Positions 24,318 through 31,801 of a stretch of 43,540 bases of DNA are shown piece after piece. The stretch covers positions 1 to 43,540 of the forward strand of contig CAYNQE010000004.1 of NCBI GenBank assembly GCA_964399345.1, given 5' to 3'. Source of the stretch: UBA2100 sp964399345. Lineage in GTDB: Bacteria; Patescibacteriota; Minisyncoccia; Phycocordibacterales; UBA2100. The translations under genes and the position numbers were made by a program. Within the stretch, counting starts at the first letter, position 1. The number at the start of each line of letters is the position of its first letter. Below the pieces are notes generated by a model. It had not been told where the DNA came from. It ran no database searches and worked only from the letters and a program-made list of their open reading frames with translations.

Positions 24318-24369
24318 AATAAGTTCTTTAGTTTTATAATTAATGTTGTAGGATTGTATCATATATGAT
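24311..24369. promoter_or_regulatory. dsbA/uppP divergent promoters with palindromic site
   Basis: Plus strand: TTGTCA (24311-24316), 18 bases, TATAAT (24335-24340) for uppP. Minus strand: extended -10 TGA-TACAAT (24353-24358) for dsbA. The 12-bp palindrome ATCATATATGAT (24358-24369) touches the dsbA -10 box and covers the uppP start codon. The same 12 bases form the core of the palindrome in the HTH-MurA promoter. Confidence 0.6.
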
Positions 24370-25162
24370 TGAGCCCGTTATCTGGACAAATATAATACTT
24401 GGTGTTGTACAAGGACTTACGGAATTTTTACCCGTTTCTTCTTCTGGGCACTTAATATTAGCAAGAGAACTCTTTGGATTTTCAGGAGAAATGGATCTAA
24501 CATTTGATGCGCTACTACACTTTGCAACGGCGTCCGCCATCGTTGTGTACTTTAGAAAAGATATTTACTCACTACTTAAGGCACTCTTTAACTTACCTCT
24601 CAAAGTTTTCAAAAAGGTAGATCTAGATACTACAGACAATATGGTAATTGCGTTAATGGTGGGAACAATACCTGCTGTTATATTCGGACTCCTCCTTGAA
24701 GACCTAATGGAGAGCGTATTCAGGAATCCAATGCTAATTGCCTACACACTACTTGTGGGTTCAGCTGTTATGTTCTTTGCTGAAAAGAAGAAAGGAATCT
24801 TTCCAAACATGCCTCTTGGATGGAAAAAAGGATTAATCTTGGGGTTGTTCCAATCCCTAGCGTTGATTCCAGGAATGAGTCGTTCTGGAATGACCATCTC
24901 AGGTGGAATGTTAACTGGAATGAGCAGGGCAAAGTCAGCACGGTTTGGGTTCCTCTTAGGGATTCCAATTCTTTTAGGCGCGGGTGCTAAAAAAGCCCTT
25001 GAATTAGGACTTGGCGAAATTGATATTTTAGGAGTAGCCTCTGCTTTTGTCGTAGGACTTCTAGTTATACATTTCCTTTTAAAGTTTTTAAGAAGTCATA
25101 CACTCTATGTATTTATTTTCTACAGAGTGGTTCTTGCTGTCGGTATCTTAATTGTTCTCTAA
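24365..25162 (+). CDS. uppP: Undecaprenyl-diphosphate phosphatase UppP/BacA, 265 aa
   Basis: Integral membrane phosphatase recycling the undecaprenyl carrier for peptidoglycan and other wall polymers. The two signature motifs are intact: LTEFLPVSSSGHL (18-30) and PGMSRSGMTISGG (about 169-181). Length and multi-helix profile are typical. It is transcribed from TTGTCA-18-TATAAT inside the start of the divergent dsbA gene. A 12-bp palindrome overlaps its ATG. Its stop overlaps the stop of the convergent exonuclease gene by 3-4 bases. Presence implies lipid-linked cell-wall synthesis, in line with MurA at the window end. Confidence 0.96.
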   Translation: MIEPVIWTNIILGVVQGLTEFLPVSSSGHLILARELFGFSGEMDLTFDALLHFATASAIVVYFRKDIYSLLKALFNLPLKVFKKVDLDTTDNMVIALMVGTIPAVIFGLLLEDLMESVFRNPMLIAYTLLVGSAVMFFAEKKKGIFPNMPLGWKKGLILGLFQSLALIPGMSRSGMTISGGMLTGMSRAKSARFGFLLGIPILLGAGAKKALELGLGEIDILGVASAFVVGLLVIHFLLKFLRSHTLYVFIFYRVVLAVGILIVL

Positions 25163-25734
25163 AACCCCATCGTATGCGTAAGGGTAGAATCTTTCTTTTC
25201 TTCCCACTTGCTCGTATCTAACTTTATCTCCTTTATTTTACCCAGGTCTTTGTATTTAACCTTTCCGTGCTTCCTGGCGTAATCGTAGATTTTTTTCGTA
25301 ACTTTAACGTCTTGAATGCAGTAGTCGATCACTTTTTGCTTTTCTACGGCACGCCACCATTTTATTGCATCAAGTCCGTGACCACTCTTTTTCTCTCCAA
25401 GTGTGGCCTCAGCTATAATATCCAATTTTATCCTTCTACCTAATGAAGCGTGAATTTCCTTTAAAAGATCAAGACTTTTAATGTTAGTTAAGTCTCCAGG
25501 GTAGTATTTGTTTAGTAGAGGTATATCGAAATGATCAGAGTTAAATCCGATTAACATATCAGCACCTTCAAGGATTTTCCAAAGAGAGCCTAGGTCTTCT
25601 TGTAGGTATGAAGTATATTCATCCGTTTCTGAATCATGTATACAAATAACAGAAAGATCCAACGCCGCAGGGTCTCCCGAGCCGACTTCAGAAAATTGGT
25701 TACTTGTTTCTATATCAAAAACTATTTTACGCAT
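25159..25734 (-). CDS. DEDDy 3'-5' exonuclease, RNase H-like fold (YprB-type), 191 aa
   Basis: Predicted single-strand 3'-5' exonuclease. The DEDDy residues are visible: D7 and E9 in KIVFDIETS, D70 in IGFNSDHFDIPLL, and Y138/D142 in YCIQDV. Longer upstream reading is possible but the ATG at 25734 places the first motif at the N-terminus as expected, and it overlaps the hisS stop by 8 bases (ATGCGTAA), implying translational coupling. The C-terminus overlaps the uppP stop tail to tail. Small stand-alone proteins of this group are common in reduced genomes; the substrate, DNA or RNA, is unknown. Confidence 0.8.
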   Translation of the reverse strand: MRKIVFDIETSNQFSEVGSGDPAALDLSVICIHDSETDEYTSYLQEDLGSLWKILEGADMLIGFNSDHFDIPLLNKYYPGDLTNIKSLDLLKEIHASLGRRIKLDIIAEATLGEKKSGHGLDAIKWWRAVEKQKVIDYCIQDVKVTKKIYDYARKHGKVKYKDLGKIKEIKLDTSKWEEKKDSTLTHTMGF

Positions 25735-26974
25735 CTTGTGTAAATATATAATCCGGTATTTCTTCAATTGGAAGATCTTTCGATTCTCCACTTGAAAGAC
25801 TCTTAACAGAGAGTTCTCCGCTTTCTCGCTCCTTCTCACCAACACACGCCACAAACGGAATGTTCTTTTTATCTGCCAACTTAATTTGATCTCCTACTTT
25901 TTTGCGTGAATAGTTAACTGCGACATTTATGTCTTGCTCTCGCAGACCTTTTGCAACGAGATCTGCAAATTCAGTGGAGTCTTCATCTATTACGCAAAGC
26001 ATTATGTCAGTAGGGGAAGCAAAGGAGGGTAGTAGGTCATGTGTTTCAAGGAAGTCCCTTAAGGTAACGTCTCCTGTTGCAAAACCAACGGTTGGTACCT
26101 TATCCACCCCAAAGAGGTCCATAAGGCCATCGTATCTTCCTCCGCCGGATATAGATCGGTTGTTTCCTTCGTCTGTATCAAACACCTCAAAAACCATGCC
26201 AGTATAGTAGTCAAAACCGCGAACTATGGTGGTATCTATTACTGCATTACCTATCCCAAGGTTTTTCAGTCTTTTTAATAAATTCTCAAGAAGGGGATTA
26301 GATGCAGCCGTATCAAGGAGTTTTAGTAAGTCCTTTCCCTTTCCGCCTGCAATTTTTTCAAGCTCACTTTCAAAGTCATCAATTTTTGCTCGGCGATCAA
26401 GTAGTGACATTACACTCTTACGAGTACCGTCATCAATACCAACTTCGTCAAAGATATTCTCAAACACTCTTCGGTCGTTAATATGTATTGTAAAGTCATT
26501 CTCAGTTGCACCAAAGCCTGTCATCAGGTTGTAGTCAAGTGAAATTATCTCAACATCGGCGTCAATTCCTTCAATTCCAAAGAGATCAGCATTTAATTGC
26601 CAGAATTCACGCAACCTACCCTTTTGTGCTCTCTCGTATCGGAAACAGTTAGGTATAGAGTACCAACGAAGAGGGAATCCTAGTTCACGCACTTTCCCTG
26701 CAACCATTCTTGTTACAGTTGGAGTCATTTCAGGACGCAGTGTAACTTCACGCCCACCACGGTCTTCAAAAGTATATGTTTGATCGTTTACAATCTCGTC
26801 ACTTGTTTTTGTCTTATACAATTCAGAAGGCTCGAGAATAGAGGCATCATAACTTTCGTAGCCAAAACTTTCACAAACACGAGCAAGAGTGTTCATCATG
26901 TAGTCATGTATGAACTTATCGCGAGGATAGAAGTCTCGAACTCCCTTATATGAGTCTGTTGAAAGTTTTTTCAT
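25727..26974 (-). CDS. hisS: Histidyl-tRNA synthetase, 415 aa
   Basis: Class II aminoacyl-tRNA synthetase charging tRNA-His. Motif 1 region KGVRDFYPRD, motif 2 FRYERAQKGRLREFWQLNADLFG, the histidine-binding TTIVRGFDYYTGMVFEVF and motif 3 ISGGGRYDGLMDLFG are present, followed by an anticodon-binding domain (NVAVNYSRKKVGDQIKLADKKNIPFVACVG). Length is normal. The open frame extends 62 codons further upstream, but the product begins MKKLSTDSYKGVRD; TACCAT with upstream TGC (26981-26986) lies 6 bases before that ATG, predicting a leaderless mRNA. Confidence 0.96.
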   Translation of the reverse strand: MKKLSTDSYKGVRDFYPRDKFIHDYMMNTLARVCESFGYESYDASILEPSELYKTKTSDEIVNDQTYTFEDRGGREVTLRPEMTPTVTRMVAGKVRELGFPLRWYSIPNCFRYERAQKGRLREFWQLNADLFGIEGIDADVEIISLDYNLMTGFGATENDFTIHINDRRVFENIFDEVGIDDGTRKSVMSLLDRRAKIDDFESELEKIAGGKGKDLLKLLDTAASNPLLENLLKRLKNLGIGNAVIDTTIVRGFDYYTGMVFEVFDTDEGNNRSISGGGRYDGLMDLFGVDKVPTVGFATGDVTLRDFLETHDLLPSFASPTDIMLCVIDEDSTEFADLVAKGLREQDINVAVNYSRKKVGDQIKLADKKNIPFVACVGEKERESGELSVKSLSSGESKDLPIEEIPDYIFTQDA

Positions 26975-27007
26975 TCTCAAATGGTAGCAAGAAATGGCTT
27001 TAAAGGA

Positions 27008-27037
27008 AAATGGCCTCGCGTAAAGACGAGGCCATTG
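27008..27037 (-). terminator. Terminator after the 27039-27245 gene
   Basis: AATGGCCTCG pairs with CGAGGCCATT; minus-strand T-rich sequence follows. It begins 2 bases after the stop. Confidence 0.8.
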
Positions 27038-27038
27038 T

Positions 27039-27245
27039 TCATTTCTGTTCAATTTTCTTTGTGAAATCCTTATCGGAGAACATGTTGTCTCTAGAGATTG
27101 ACAAATGGAATATCTCAGGATTATCCGTTTTTGATACTTCAACAACAGATGCCATTCCAAGATATTTGTGTACCAAAGCTACAATAGAACGATTTTTGCG
27201 ATATACAGCCTTTTCTGACTCGGGGTCTTTAGTATATATTTCCAT
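27039..27245 (-). CDS. Orphan hypothetical protein, 68 aa
   Basis: Not recognised. MEIYTKDPESEKAVYRKNRS followed by a beta-like segment (ASVVEVSKTDNPEIFHLSISRD) and a Lys-rich tail. GGAG eight bases before the ATG at 27245 (the second Met of the open frame) decides the start. Stop TGA, with a terminator 2 bases later: the accessory-cassette layout. It sits between hisS and the PH-domain gene and shows no functional link with either. Confidence 0.5.
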   Translation of the reverse strand: MEIYTKDPESEKAVYRKNRSIVALVHKYLGMASVVEVSKTDNPEIFHLSISRDNMFSDKDFTKKIEQK

Positions 27246-27306
27246 CTTTATGGCTCCTTTTCTTAGCCTAGACAAGAGGTTACACTTTTAATTTCTTGTG
27301 CACAAG

Positions 27307-27876
27307 CTACTCCCCTTGAGACGGCCTCTCTTCTACGTTGTACTCAATCTTGCTCTTATGCTCGGTTGTCATGTCTACACGCCTCATAATGGCATTTCGT
27401 ACGTCTCCAGGGGCAGGAATACCGTCTATTGTATAAAAAGAAGCCTCTGGACCGGCAGTTTGTATCTGAAGCTCTCCAAAGTTAAGAAGTGTTGAGAAAA
27501 AACCAATTCTCTCAACTTTAATATCTTGAACTCGCTCAATACGAAGTGTGGAGACACTTCTTCTAAAGAGTGTTATTTGATCTATATTAATTATTCTCTT
27601 ATCCGTAACTATCCAGACATCAAGGTAAAAGGTTGTCCACACAGTGAAAAGCATCAGCCATATTATTAATAGCCAAGCACTCACTAGAAAAGTTGGAAGT
27701 GCTGGATCGATTGAAACATAAGGGGCTGCAAACGGAAGTATAACAAACGGAAGGATTCCGATTAAGAAAACCTTTATAGCAGCTGCAAACAAAACAAACC
27801 AGTGTTTCCGCACAACAAGTAAGACTTTTTCTTCCGGTTGTAATTGTATATTTCTTTTTAAGAGCACGTCTTTCAT
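27307..27876 (-). CDS. Membrane protein with bacterial PH domain (bPH2/YdbT-like), 189 aa
   Basis: Membrane-anchored PH-like domain protein of unknown role. Two adjacent membrane segments (about residues 27-75) precede the bPH2 core (LDVWIVTDKRIINIDQITLFRRSVSTLRIERVQDIKVE and FGELQIQTAGPEASFYTIDGIPAP). The start codon overlaps the stop of the small upstream gene as ATGA, so the two are translationally coupled. The C-terminus is charged and probably cytoplasmic. The family is often linked to envelope homeostasis; nothing more specific can be claimed. Confidence 0.85.
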   Translation of the reverse strand: MKDVLLKRNIQLQPEEKVLLVVRKHWFVLFAAAIKVFLIGILPFVILPFAAPYVSIDPALPTFLVSAWLLIIWLMLFTVWTTFYLDVWIVTDKRIINIDQITLFRRSVSTLRIERVQDIKVERIGFFSTLLNFGELQIQTAGPEASFYTIDGIPAPGDVRNAIMRRVDMTTEHKSKIEYNVEERPSQGE

Positions 27877-28070
27877 AGAGAGCTTGTTAACATATGGAAA
27901 AGAAACACCGAACTTATCGCAAAGTATATCGCCGTTGCTTTCACAGCTGTTTGACTATACAAACTAAACGAAAACCAGTGGTATATTAAGACTGTACTGT
28001 AGATAAGAAAGGCCGTAAGTACCAAAATGAAAATGACTAGACCAATCTGCGAACTTGTGTAAATATCCAT
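27873..28070 (-). CDS. Small membrane protein upstream of the PH-domain gene, 65 aa
   Basis: Two predicted membrane helices (about 8-32 and 40-62) with almost no loops. Its stop overlaps the PH-domain start by four bases (ATGA), so both are likely made together and may interact. TATAGT (28078-28083) lies 7 bases before its ATG, predicting a leaderless mRNA. The promoter is shared face to face with the SET gene, only 20 bases away. No family recognised. Confidence 0.7.
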   Translation of the reverse strand: MDIYTSSQIGLVIFILVLTAFLIYSTVLIYHWFSFSLYSQTAVKATAIYFAISSVFLFHMLTSSL

Positions 28071-28090
28071 TGGAATAACTATATCAGTTT
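28071..28090. promoter_or_regulatory. 20-bp divergent promoter between two leaderless genes
   Basis: The hexamer ACTATA/TATAGT (28078-28083) is 7 bases from each start codon: ATG at 28091 on the plus strand and ATG at 28070 on the minus strand. One bidirectional -10 element could serve both genes, with the -35 contacts inside the opposite coding region. Confidence 0.5.
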
Positions 28091-28459
28091 ATGAATACAT
28101 TTAACATTAAAGAATCGTTTGCCGGCAAAGGACTTTTTACAGAAAAGCCGTTAAAAAAAGGTGAGTTTATAATCGAATATGCGGGAGATCTAATTACCTC
28201 AGAAGAAGCAGACAGACGAAAGACCAAATATCTTTTTGAGGTGAATGACAAATACACAATTGATGGTGAAGAAGAATCAAATTTAGCAAGATACATTAAT
28301 CATTTTTGTGAACCTAATGCGGAGGCTGAGATTGAAAATGGGCGAATAAATTTCTATGCAACTAGAGATATTGATGCAGGAGAGGAGTTAGGAATTGACT
28401 ACGGTAAAGAATATACAGATGAGTTTATAAAAACATGCAAGTGTCCAGATTGCTCTTAG
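28091..28459 (+). CDS. SET-domain protein lysine methyltransferase, 122 aa
   Basis: Minimal SET domain, SAM-dependent protein methyltransferase fold. Visible: GKGLFTEKPLKKGEFIIEYAGDLI, the pseudoknot motif ARYINHFCEPNAEAEI (N70, H71), ELGIDYGKEY with catalytic-type Y104, and a post-SET-like zinc site CKCPDC (C116, C118, C121). Length is that of an isolated SET core. It is divergent from the PH operon and followed by the methyltransferase gene after 26 bases. Protein substrate unknown; ribosomal or DNA-binding proteins are possible. Confidence 0.88.
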   Translation: MNTFNIKESFAGKGLFTEKPLKKGEFIIEYAGDLITSEEADRRKTKYLFEVNDKYTIDGEEESNLARYINHFCEPNAEAEIENGRINFYATRDIDAGEELGIDYGKEYTDEFIKTCKCPDCS

Positions 28460-28485
28460 ACTGTTATAAGTGTATTGTCATAAAA

Positions 28486-29604
28486 ATGAGTGCAAAGGCA
28501 GAAATTTTAAAACTTCTTAAGAGCGCAGACATTGAGGTTGGTGGTGATAGACTCCATGACATCCAGATTCACGATGACGAAATATATAAGGATGTATTTA
28601 AAGGAGGGACTCTAGCTCTGGGGGATGGATATATGGATAAGAAGTGGGATGCAGAAAACCTAGATGCTTTTGTTTATCAGTCAATACAGAGTGACTTAAG
28701 GGGTAGATTTTTTAACGTAGGAATCTTATGGCATGTAATTATCTCTAAATTTTTCAATTTGCAAAGTGTTAAACGGGCGTTTCAGGTGGCTGAACATCAC
28801 TACGATGATCCTGATGGAGTGTATCCGGAAATGCTGGATGAGACTATGACGTATACATGTGGATACTATGGAAATGGTGCAACTACACTTAATGAGGCCC
28901 AAGACCATAAACACGATCTTGTTTGTCGAAAACTAGGCCTAAAAGAAGGAGACAGGGTTTTGGACATTGGTTGTGGATTTGGTTCTTTTGCAAAGTACGC
29001 TGCGGAAAATTACGGAGTACACGTAACTGGTGTTACCATATCTAAAGGGCAACTAGAAGTTGCAAGAGAAAGAACAAAGGGATTGTCCGTTGACTATCTT
29101 TTTATGGACTATAGAGAAGTTGAGGAAGAACCGTTTGATCATATTGTGTCTATAGGAATGTTTGAAGCAGTAGGTGGTAAAAATTTTAGAAAGTTTATGG
29201 AAGTTGCCAACCGTCTTCTTAAACCCAATGGGCTGTTTTTGCTTCACACGATAGGAGCACGTACAACTAAAAAACACGGTGAACCTTGGTATCACAAAAG
29301 GATCTTTAAAAATGGCAAGCTTCCATCATTGGCTGAATTATCAAAATCTCACGAAGGGCTTTTCCTAATGGAAGATTTGCATAATTTTGGAGCGGACTAT
29401 GACAAGACCTTGATGGAGTGGTTTATTCGTTTTGATGACGCTTGGAAATCTGGACGCCTTTCTAAATACAATGAGAGGTTTTATCGTATGTGGAAATATT
29501 ATCTTCTATCTTGCGCGGGTTTGTTTAGAGCAAGATACGTGCAACTTTGGCAAGTTGTCCTATCACCTAATGGAGTACCCGGAGGGTACAAATCAGTTCG
29601 TTAA
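28486..29604 (+). CDS. cfa: Cyclopropane-fatty-acyl-phospholipid synthase-like methyltransferase, 372 aa
   Basis: SAM-dependent enzyme adding a methylene group to unsaturated acyl chains of membrane lipids. Matches: N-terminal GGTLALGDGYMDKKWDAENLD, the TYTCGYYGNGATTLNEAQ segment, the SAM motif VLDIGCGFG (158-166), and VSIGMFEAVGGKNFRKFM (active-site Glu region). The C-terminal FRARYVQLWQVVLSP matches the family. The start at 28486 rather than the upstream ATG avoids overlap with SET; TATAAG with an upstream TG lies 15 bases before it. A lone CFA synthase is notable where fatty-acid synthesis is often absent: it may modify scavenged lipids (inference). Confidence 0.88.
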   Translation: MSAKAEILKLLKSADIEVGGDRLHDIQIHDDEIYKDVFKGGTLALGDGYMDKKWDAENLDAFVYQSIQSDLRGRFFNVGILWHVIISKFFNLQSVKRAFQVAEHHYDDPDGVYPEMLDETMTYTCGYYGNGATTLNEAQDHKHDLVCRKLGLKEGDRVLDIGCGFGSFAKYAAENYGVHVTGVTISKGQLEVARERTKGLSVDYLFMDYREVEEEPFDHIVSIGMFEAVGGKNFRKFMEVANRLLKPNGLFLLHTIGARTTKKHGEPWYHKRIFKNGKLPSLAELSKSHEGLFLMEDLHNFGADYDKTLMEWFIRFDDAWKSGRLSKYNERFYRMWKYYLLSCAGLFRARYVQLWQVVLSPNGVPGGYKSVR

Positions 29605-29714
29605 GTAGCTATTTCAAACGGTGCCTCTTCAATTGGCTCTTGAGTCATGGATCCCCAGAGAGAAAATGCAACAAGAGTGAGAACTACGGCCAACAACACT
29701 TTAAAAAATATCAT
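29601..29714 (-). CDS. Small leaderless membrane peptide, 37 aa
   Basis: ORF MIFFKVLLAVVLTLVAFSLW followed by an acidic tail (GSMTQEPIEEAPFEIAT). It has one hydrophobic helix, so it is a likely single-span membrane peptide or uncleaved signal. TATAAT (29721-29726) lies exactly 6 bases before the ATG, the leaderless spacing of this genome, which argues strongly for a real gene despite its size. Its stop overlaps the cfa stop by 3-4 bases tail to tail. Function unknown. Confidence 0.65.
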   Translation of the reverse strand: MIFFKVLLAVVLTLVAFSLWGSMTQEPIEEAPFEIAT

Positions 29715-29848
29715 TTATAAATTATACACTAGTACCTGATTGATACATACAAGAGCGTGATATCATTTGATTAAGTTTTCGAATAGGTTGTGATTCACAA
29801 TCGCGTCGATACGAATACACAACAACTTATAAGAAAAAAATCTAATAC

Positions 29849-30121
29849 ATGGACGATAAAAAAATGTTCACAGGAGATTGGAAATGCGGAAGTTGTAACG
29901 CTGCTATAACAGAACTTCCGTTTGAGCCAGATCCTGCAAGAGAAAGCGGATTGATGTGTCGTGACTGTCACAAGAAACGACAAGATGAATCACCTCGAGC
30001 TGAGCGCACCATGCATGAAGGTAACTGGACTTGTGCTGATTGTGGTGGAGCTATAACAAGTTTGCCGTTTGAGCCAAGAGACACCAGCAACCTTAAATGC
30101 AGAGATTGCTTTAGGAAATAA
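29849..30121 (+). CDS. Duplicated zinc-ribbon protein, 90 aa
   Basis: Two tandem copies of a small zinc-binding unit: WKCGSCNAAITELPFEP with LMCRDCHKK, then WTCADCGGAITSLPFEP with LKCRDCFRK. Each copy supplies a CxxC pair and a CRDC pair, enough for one zinc each. The repeats are about 60% identical, pointing to internal duplication. CxxC...CRDC small proteins are frequent in Patescibacteria (from memory); nucleic-acid or protein binding is inferred. TATAAG lies 15 bases before the ATG; no SD. The terminator stem includes the stop codon. Confidence 0.75.
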   Translation: MDDKKMFTGDWKCGSCNAAITELPFEPDPARESGLMCRDCHKKRQDESPRAERTMHEGNWTCADCGGAITSLPFEPRDTSNLKCRDCFRK

Positions 30122-30154
30122 CAAAAGCCCGCGAAAGCGGGTTTTTTGTTATTT
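30116..30154 (+). terminator. Strong terminator with GAAA tetraloop
   Basis: A long stem (30116-30132 with 30137-30154, one bulge) closed by GCCCGC-GAAA-GCGGGT and ending in six T. It overlaps the stop of the zinc-ribbon gene. Confidence 0.93.
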
Positions 30155-30210
30155 GACTTTCTAGTTTAAGAGGAGTACAACATATACAGGCCCCCTCACA
30201 ACGTTGGGGC
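30153..30210 (+). promoter_or_regulatory. Promoter and leader hairpin of the protease gene
   Basis: TTGACT (30153-30158), 17 bases, TACAAC (30176-30181). The leader then contains GCCCC...GGGGC (about 30190-30210) ahead of the SD. Confidence 0.5.
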
Positions 30211-30236
30211 ATTTATATTGCAAGGGAGATCGAGCA

Positions 30237-31061
30237 ATGAAAACTTTGCTATCAGTACTTTTACTATCTTTGTCTACAGCTGGCTTTGCAATTGGCGGGC
30301 CGAAGCAGGATGCCATGCACTCGTATCTTGACTACGTAGGATCACAAATTATAGATCCGGTGGTTTTTGTGAGAGTAAGTGAGATCTACACCGGTACGGG
30401 GGTAGTGATTTATTCTGGTGTGGGCAAAAATTCTGGCGACGTAGCCACTTTTGTCGTAACCAACTTTCATGTAATATCTGAGCTGATATCGCAAGAGGAA
30501 GGCGCAGCCGTGTACAAGCCCGCTAAGGTCTGGATTTACAGATATGCAGAAAAAGGAAGTCTTTCTTCCAGGGGTATGTATGTGGCCAACATCGTTGCTT
30601 TTGATAAAGAGGCTGATCTTGCGCTGTTACAATTGCATGGAAATTCTGACACTTTGACTAACGTTGCCAAAATTGGTCGTTCTCCTCCCAGGGTCCTTGA
30701 GCAGGTATTTGCAGTAGGCTCTGGGCTCGGCTGGGTTCCGTTTCCAACTCTTGGGATGGTTTCGTACGTGGATGAGAAAACCATATTAGCATCAGCCCCG
30801 ATAATTTTGGGCAGCTCAGGAGGAGGTCTTTTTGCTCTTAATCATGATACTGGGCAACATGAGCTTGTTGGCGTGGCTAAGACAATTTCAACTGTGACTA
30901 TCAACGGTGATGTGAAAGTTCCAGGGTTCCTTAATATTGGACATAGAATGGTACCTACAACCGTCGAAGTTCCAGTTCCTCACATGGGACATTTCATTAC
31001 CATGAAAGGGGTGTGTACTTTTCTTACGGAAAATGGGCATGCGTACATTTGCATCGATTGA
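30237..31061 (+). CDS. Secreted trypsin-like serine protease (S1C/HtrA-like), 274 aa
   Basis: N-terminal signal peptide MKTLLSVLLLSLSTAGFA, then a chymotrypsin-fold protease. Catalytic triad: H78 in VTNFHVI, D127 in EADLALLQL, S194 in LGSSGGGLF. No PDZ domain follows, so it is shorter than HtrA/DegP. GGGAG eight bases before the ATG at 30237 fixes the start; the open frame continues upstream for 11 codons without SD. Stop TGA and strong terminator: accessory layout, GC-richer than neighbours by eye. It could act at the cell surface or on a host, which is speculation. Confidence 0.85.
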   Translation: MKTLLSVLLLSLSTAGFAIGGPKQDAMHSYLDYVGSQIIDPVVFVRVSEIYTGTGVVIYSGVGKNSGDVATFVVTNFHVISELISQEEGAAVYKPAKVWIYRYAEKGSLSSRGMYVANIVAFDKEADLALLQLHGNSDTLTNVAKIGRSPPRVLEQVFAVGSGLGWVPFPTLGMVSYVDEKTILASAPIILGSSGGGLFALNHDTGQHELVGVAKTISTVTINGDVKVPGFLNIGHRMVPTTVEVPVPHMGHFITMKGVCTFLTENGHAYICID

Positions 31062-31070
31062 ACTTTTAAG

Positions 31071-31110
31071 ACGCCGCCAGCATTCTTGCTGTGCGGCGTT
31101 CTCTATTTTT
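31071..31110 (+). terminator. Intrinsic terminator after the protease gene
   Basis: ACGCCGC (31071-31077)/GCGGCGT (31093-31099) extended by CAGC/GCTG, followed by TTCTCTATTTTT. The ung -10 box starts 2 bases later. Confidence 0.9.
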
Positions 31111-31123
31111 GTATAATATAAAT

Positions 31124-31753
31124 ATGAAGAATGACTGGAAAGAAAAACTAAAAGGCGAATTCAAAAAAGAATATTTTTTAAACTTACAGAAGTTTATTAA
31201 AGAAGAATATTCAAACAACACTATCTATCCAAAGAAGGAAAATATTTTAAGAGCGTTTGATCTTTGTCCTTTTAATAAGACAAGAGTTGTAATTTTAGGA
31301 CAAGACCCGTACCACGGAGAAGGGCAAGCAAATGGACTTTGTTTTTCAGTAAACGAAGGCGTAGCAATACCACCGTCATTACAAAATATATATAAGGAAA
31401 TTAAATCTGACATTGGAGAAGTTAAAGGAAATTTGAAAGAGTGGGCAAAACAAGGAGTGTTGCTATTAAACTCAACTTTAACTGTAAGAAAAGGAGAAGC
31501 GGGCTCTCACCAAGGACATGGATGGGAAGAATTTACTGACGCAGTAATTAAAAAGCTCTCCAATGAAAGAGAGGAAATAGTATTTATTCTCTGGGGGGCA
31601 TACGCTAAAGAAAAAGGTAAGAATATTGATACAAGTAAGCACTTAGTACTAGAGGCGCCACATCCATCACCGCTTTCTTCGTACCGTGGATTCTTTGGGT
31701 GTAAGCATTTTAGTAAGACAAACGAATATTTAGAGAAGGGTATTGAGTGGTAA
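31124..31753 (+). CDS. ung: Uracil-DNA glycosylase, family 1, 209 aa
   Basis: Removes uracil from DNA, first step of base excision repair. The water-activating motif GQDPYHGEGQANGLCFSV (D61) and the DNA-intercalation loop HPSPLSSYRGFFGCKHF are intact, along with LLNSTLTV and ILWGAYAKEK. Length is close to normal (E. coli 229 aa). TATAAT (31112-31117) lies 6 bases before the ATG at 31124, so the mRNA is probably leaderless; the open frame extends upstream into the terminator and is not used. Confidence 0.96.
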   Translation: MKNDWKEKLKGEFKKEYFLNLQKFIKEEYSNNTIYPKKENILRAFDLCPFNKTRVVILGQDPYHGEGQANGLCFSVNEGVAIPPSLQNIYKEIKSDIGEVKGNLKEWAKQGVLLLNSTLTVRKGEAGSHQGHGWEEFTDAVIKKLSNEREEIVFILWGAYAKEKGKNIDTSKHLVLEAPHPSPLSSYRGFFGCKHFSKTNEYLEKGIEW

Positions 31754-31792
31754 AGAAAAAAGCAGCCGTCCGACAAGGAGAGTCGGGCGGCC
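31754..31792 (-). terminator. Terminator between ung and the 31802 gene
   Basis: GCCGTCCGAC (31765-31774)/GTCGGGCGGC (31782-31791), with TGCTTTTTTC following on the minus strand. It mainly serves the minus-strand gene. Confidence 0.8.
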
Positions 31793-31801
31793 ACGTAGCG
31801 A

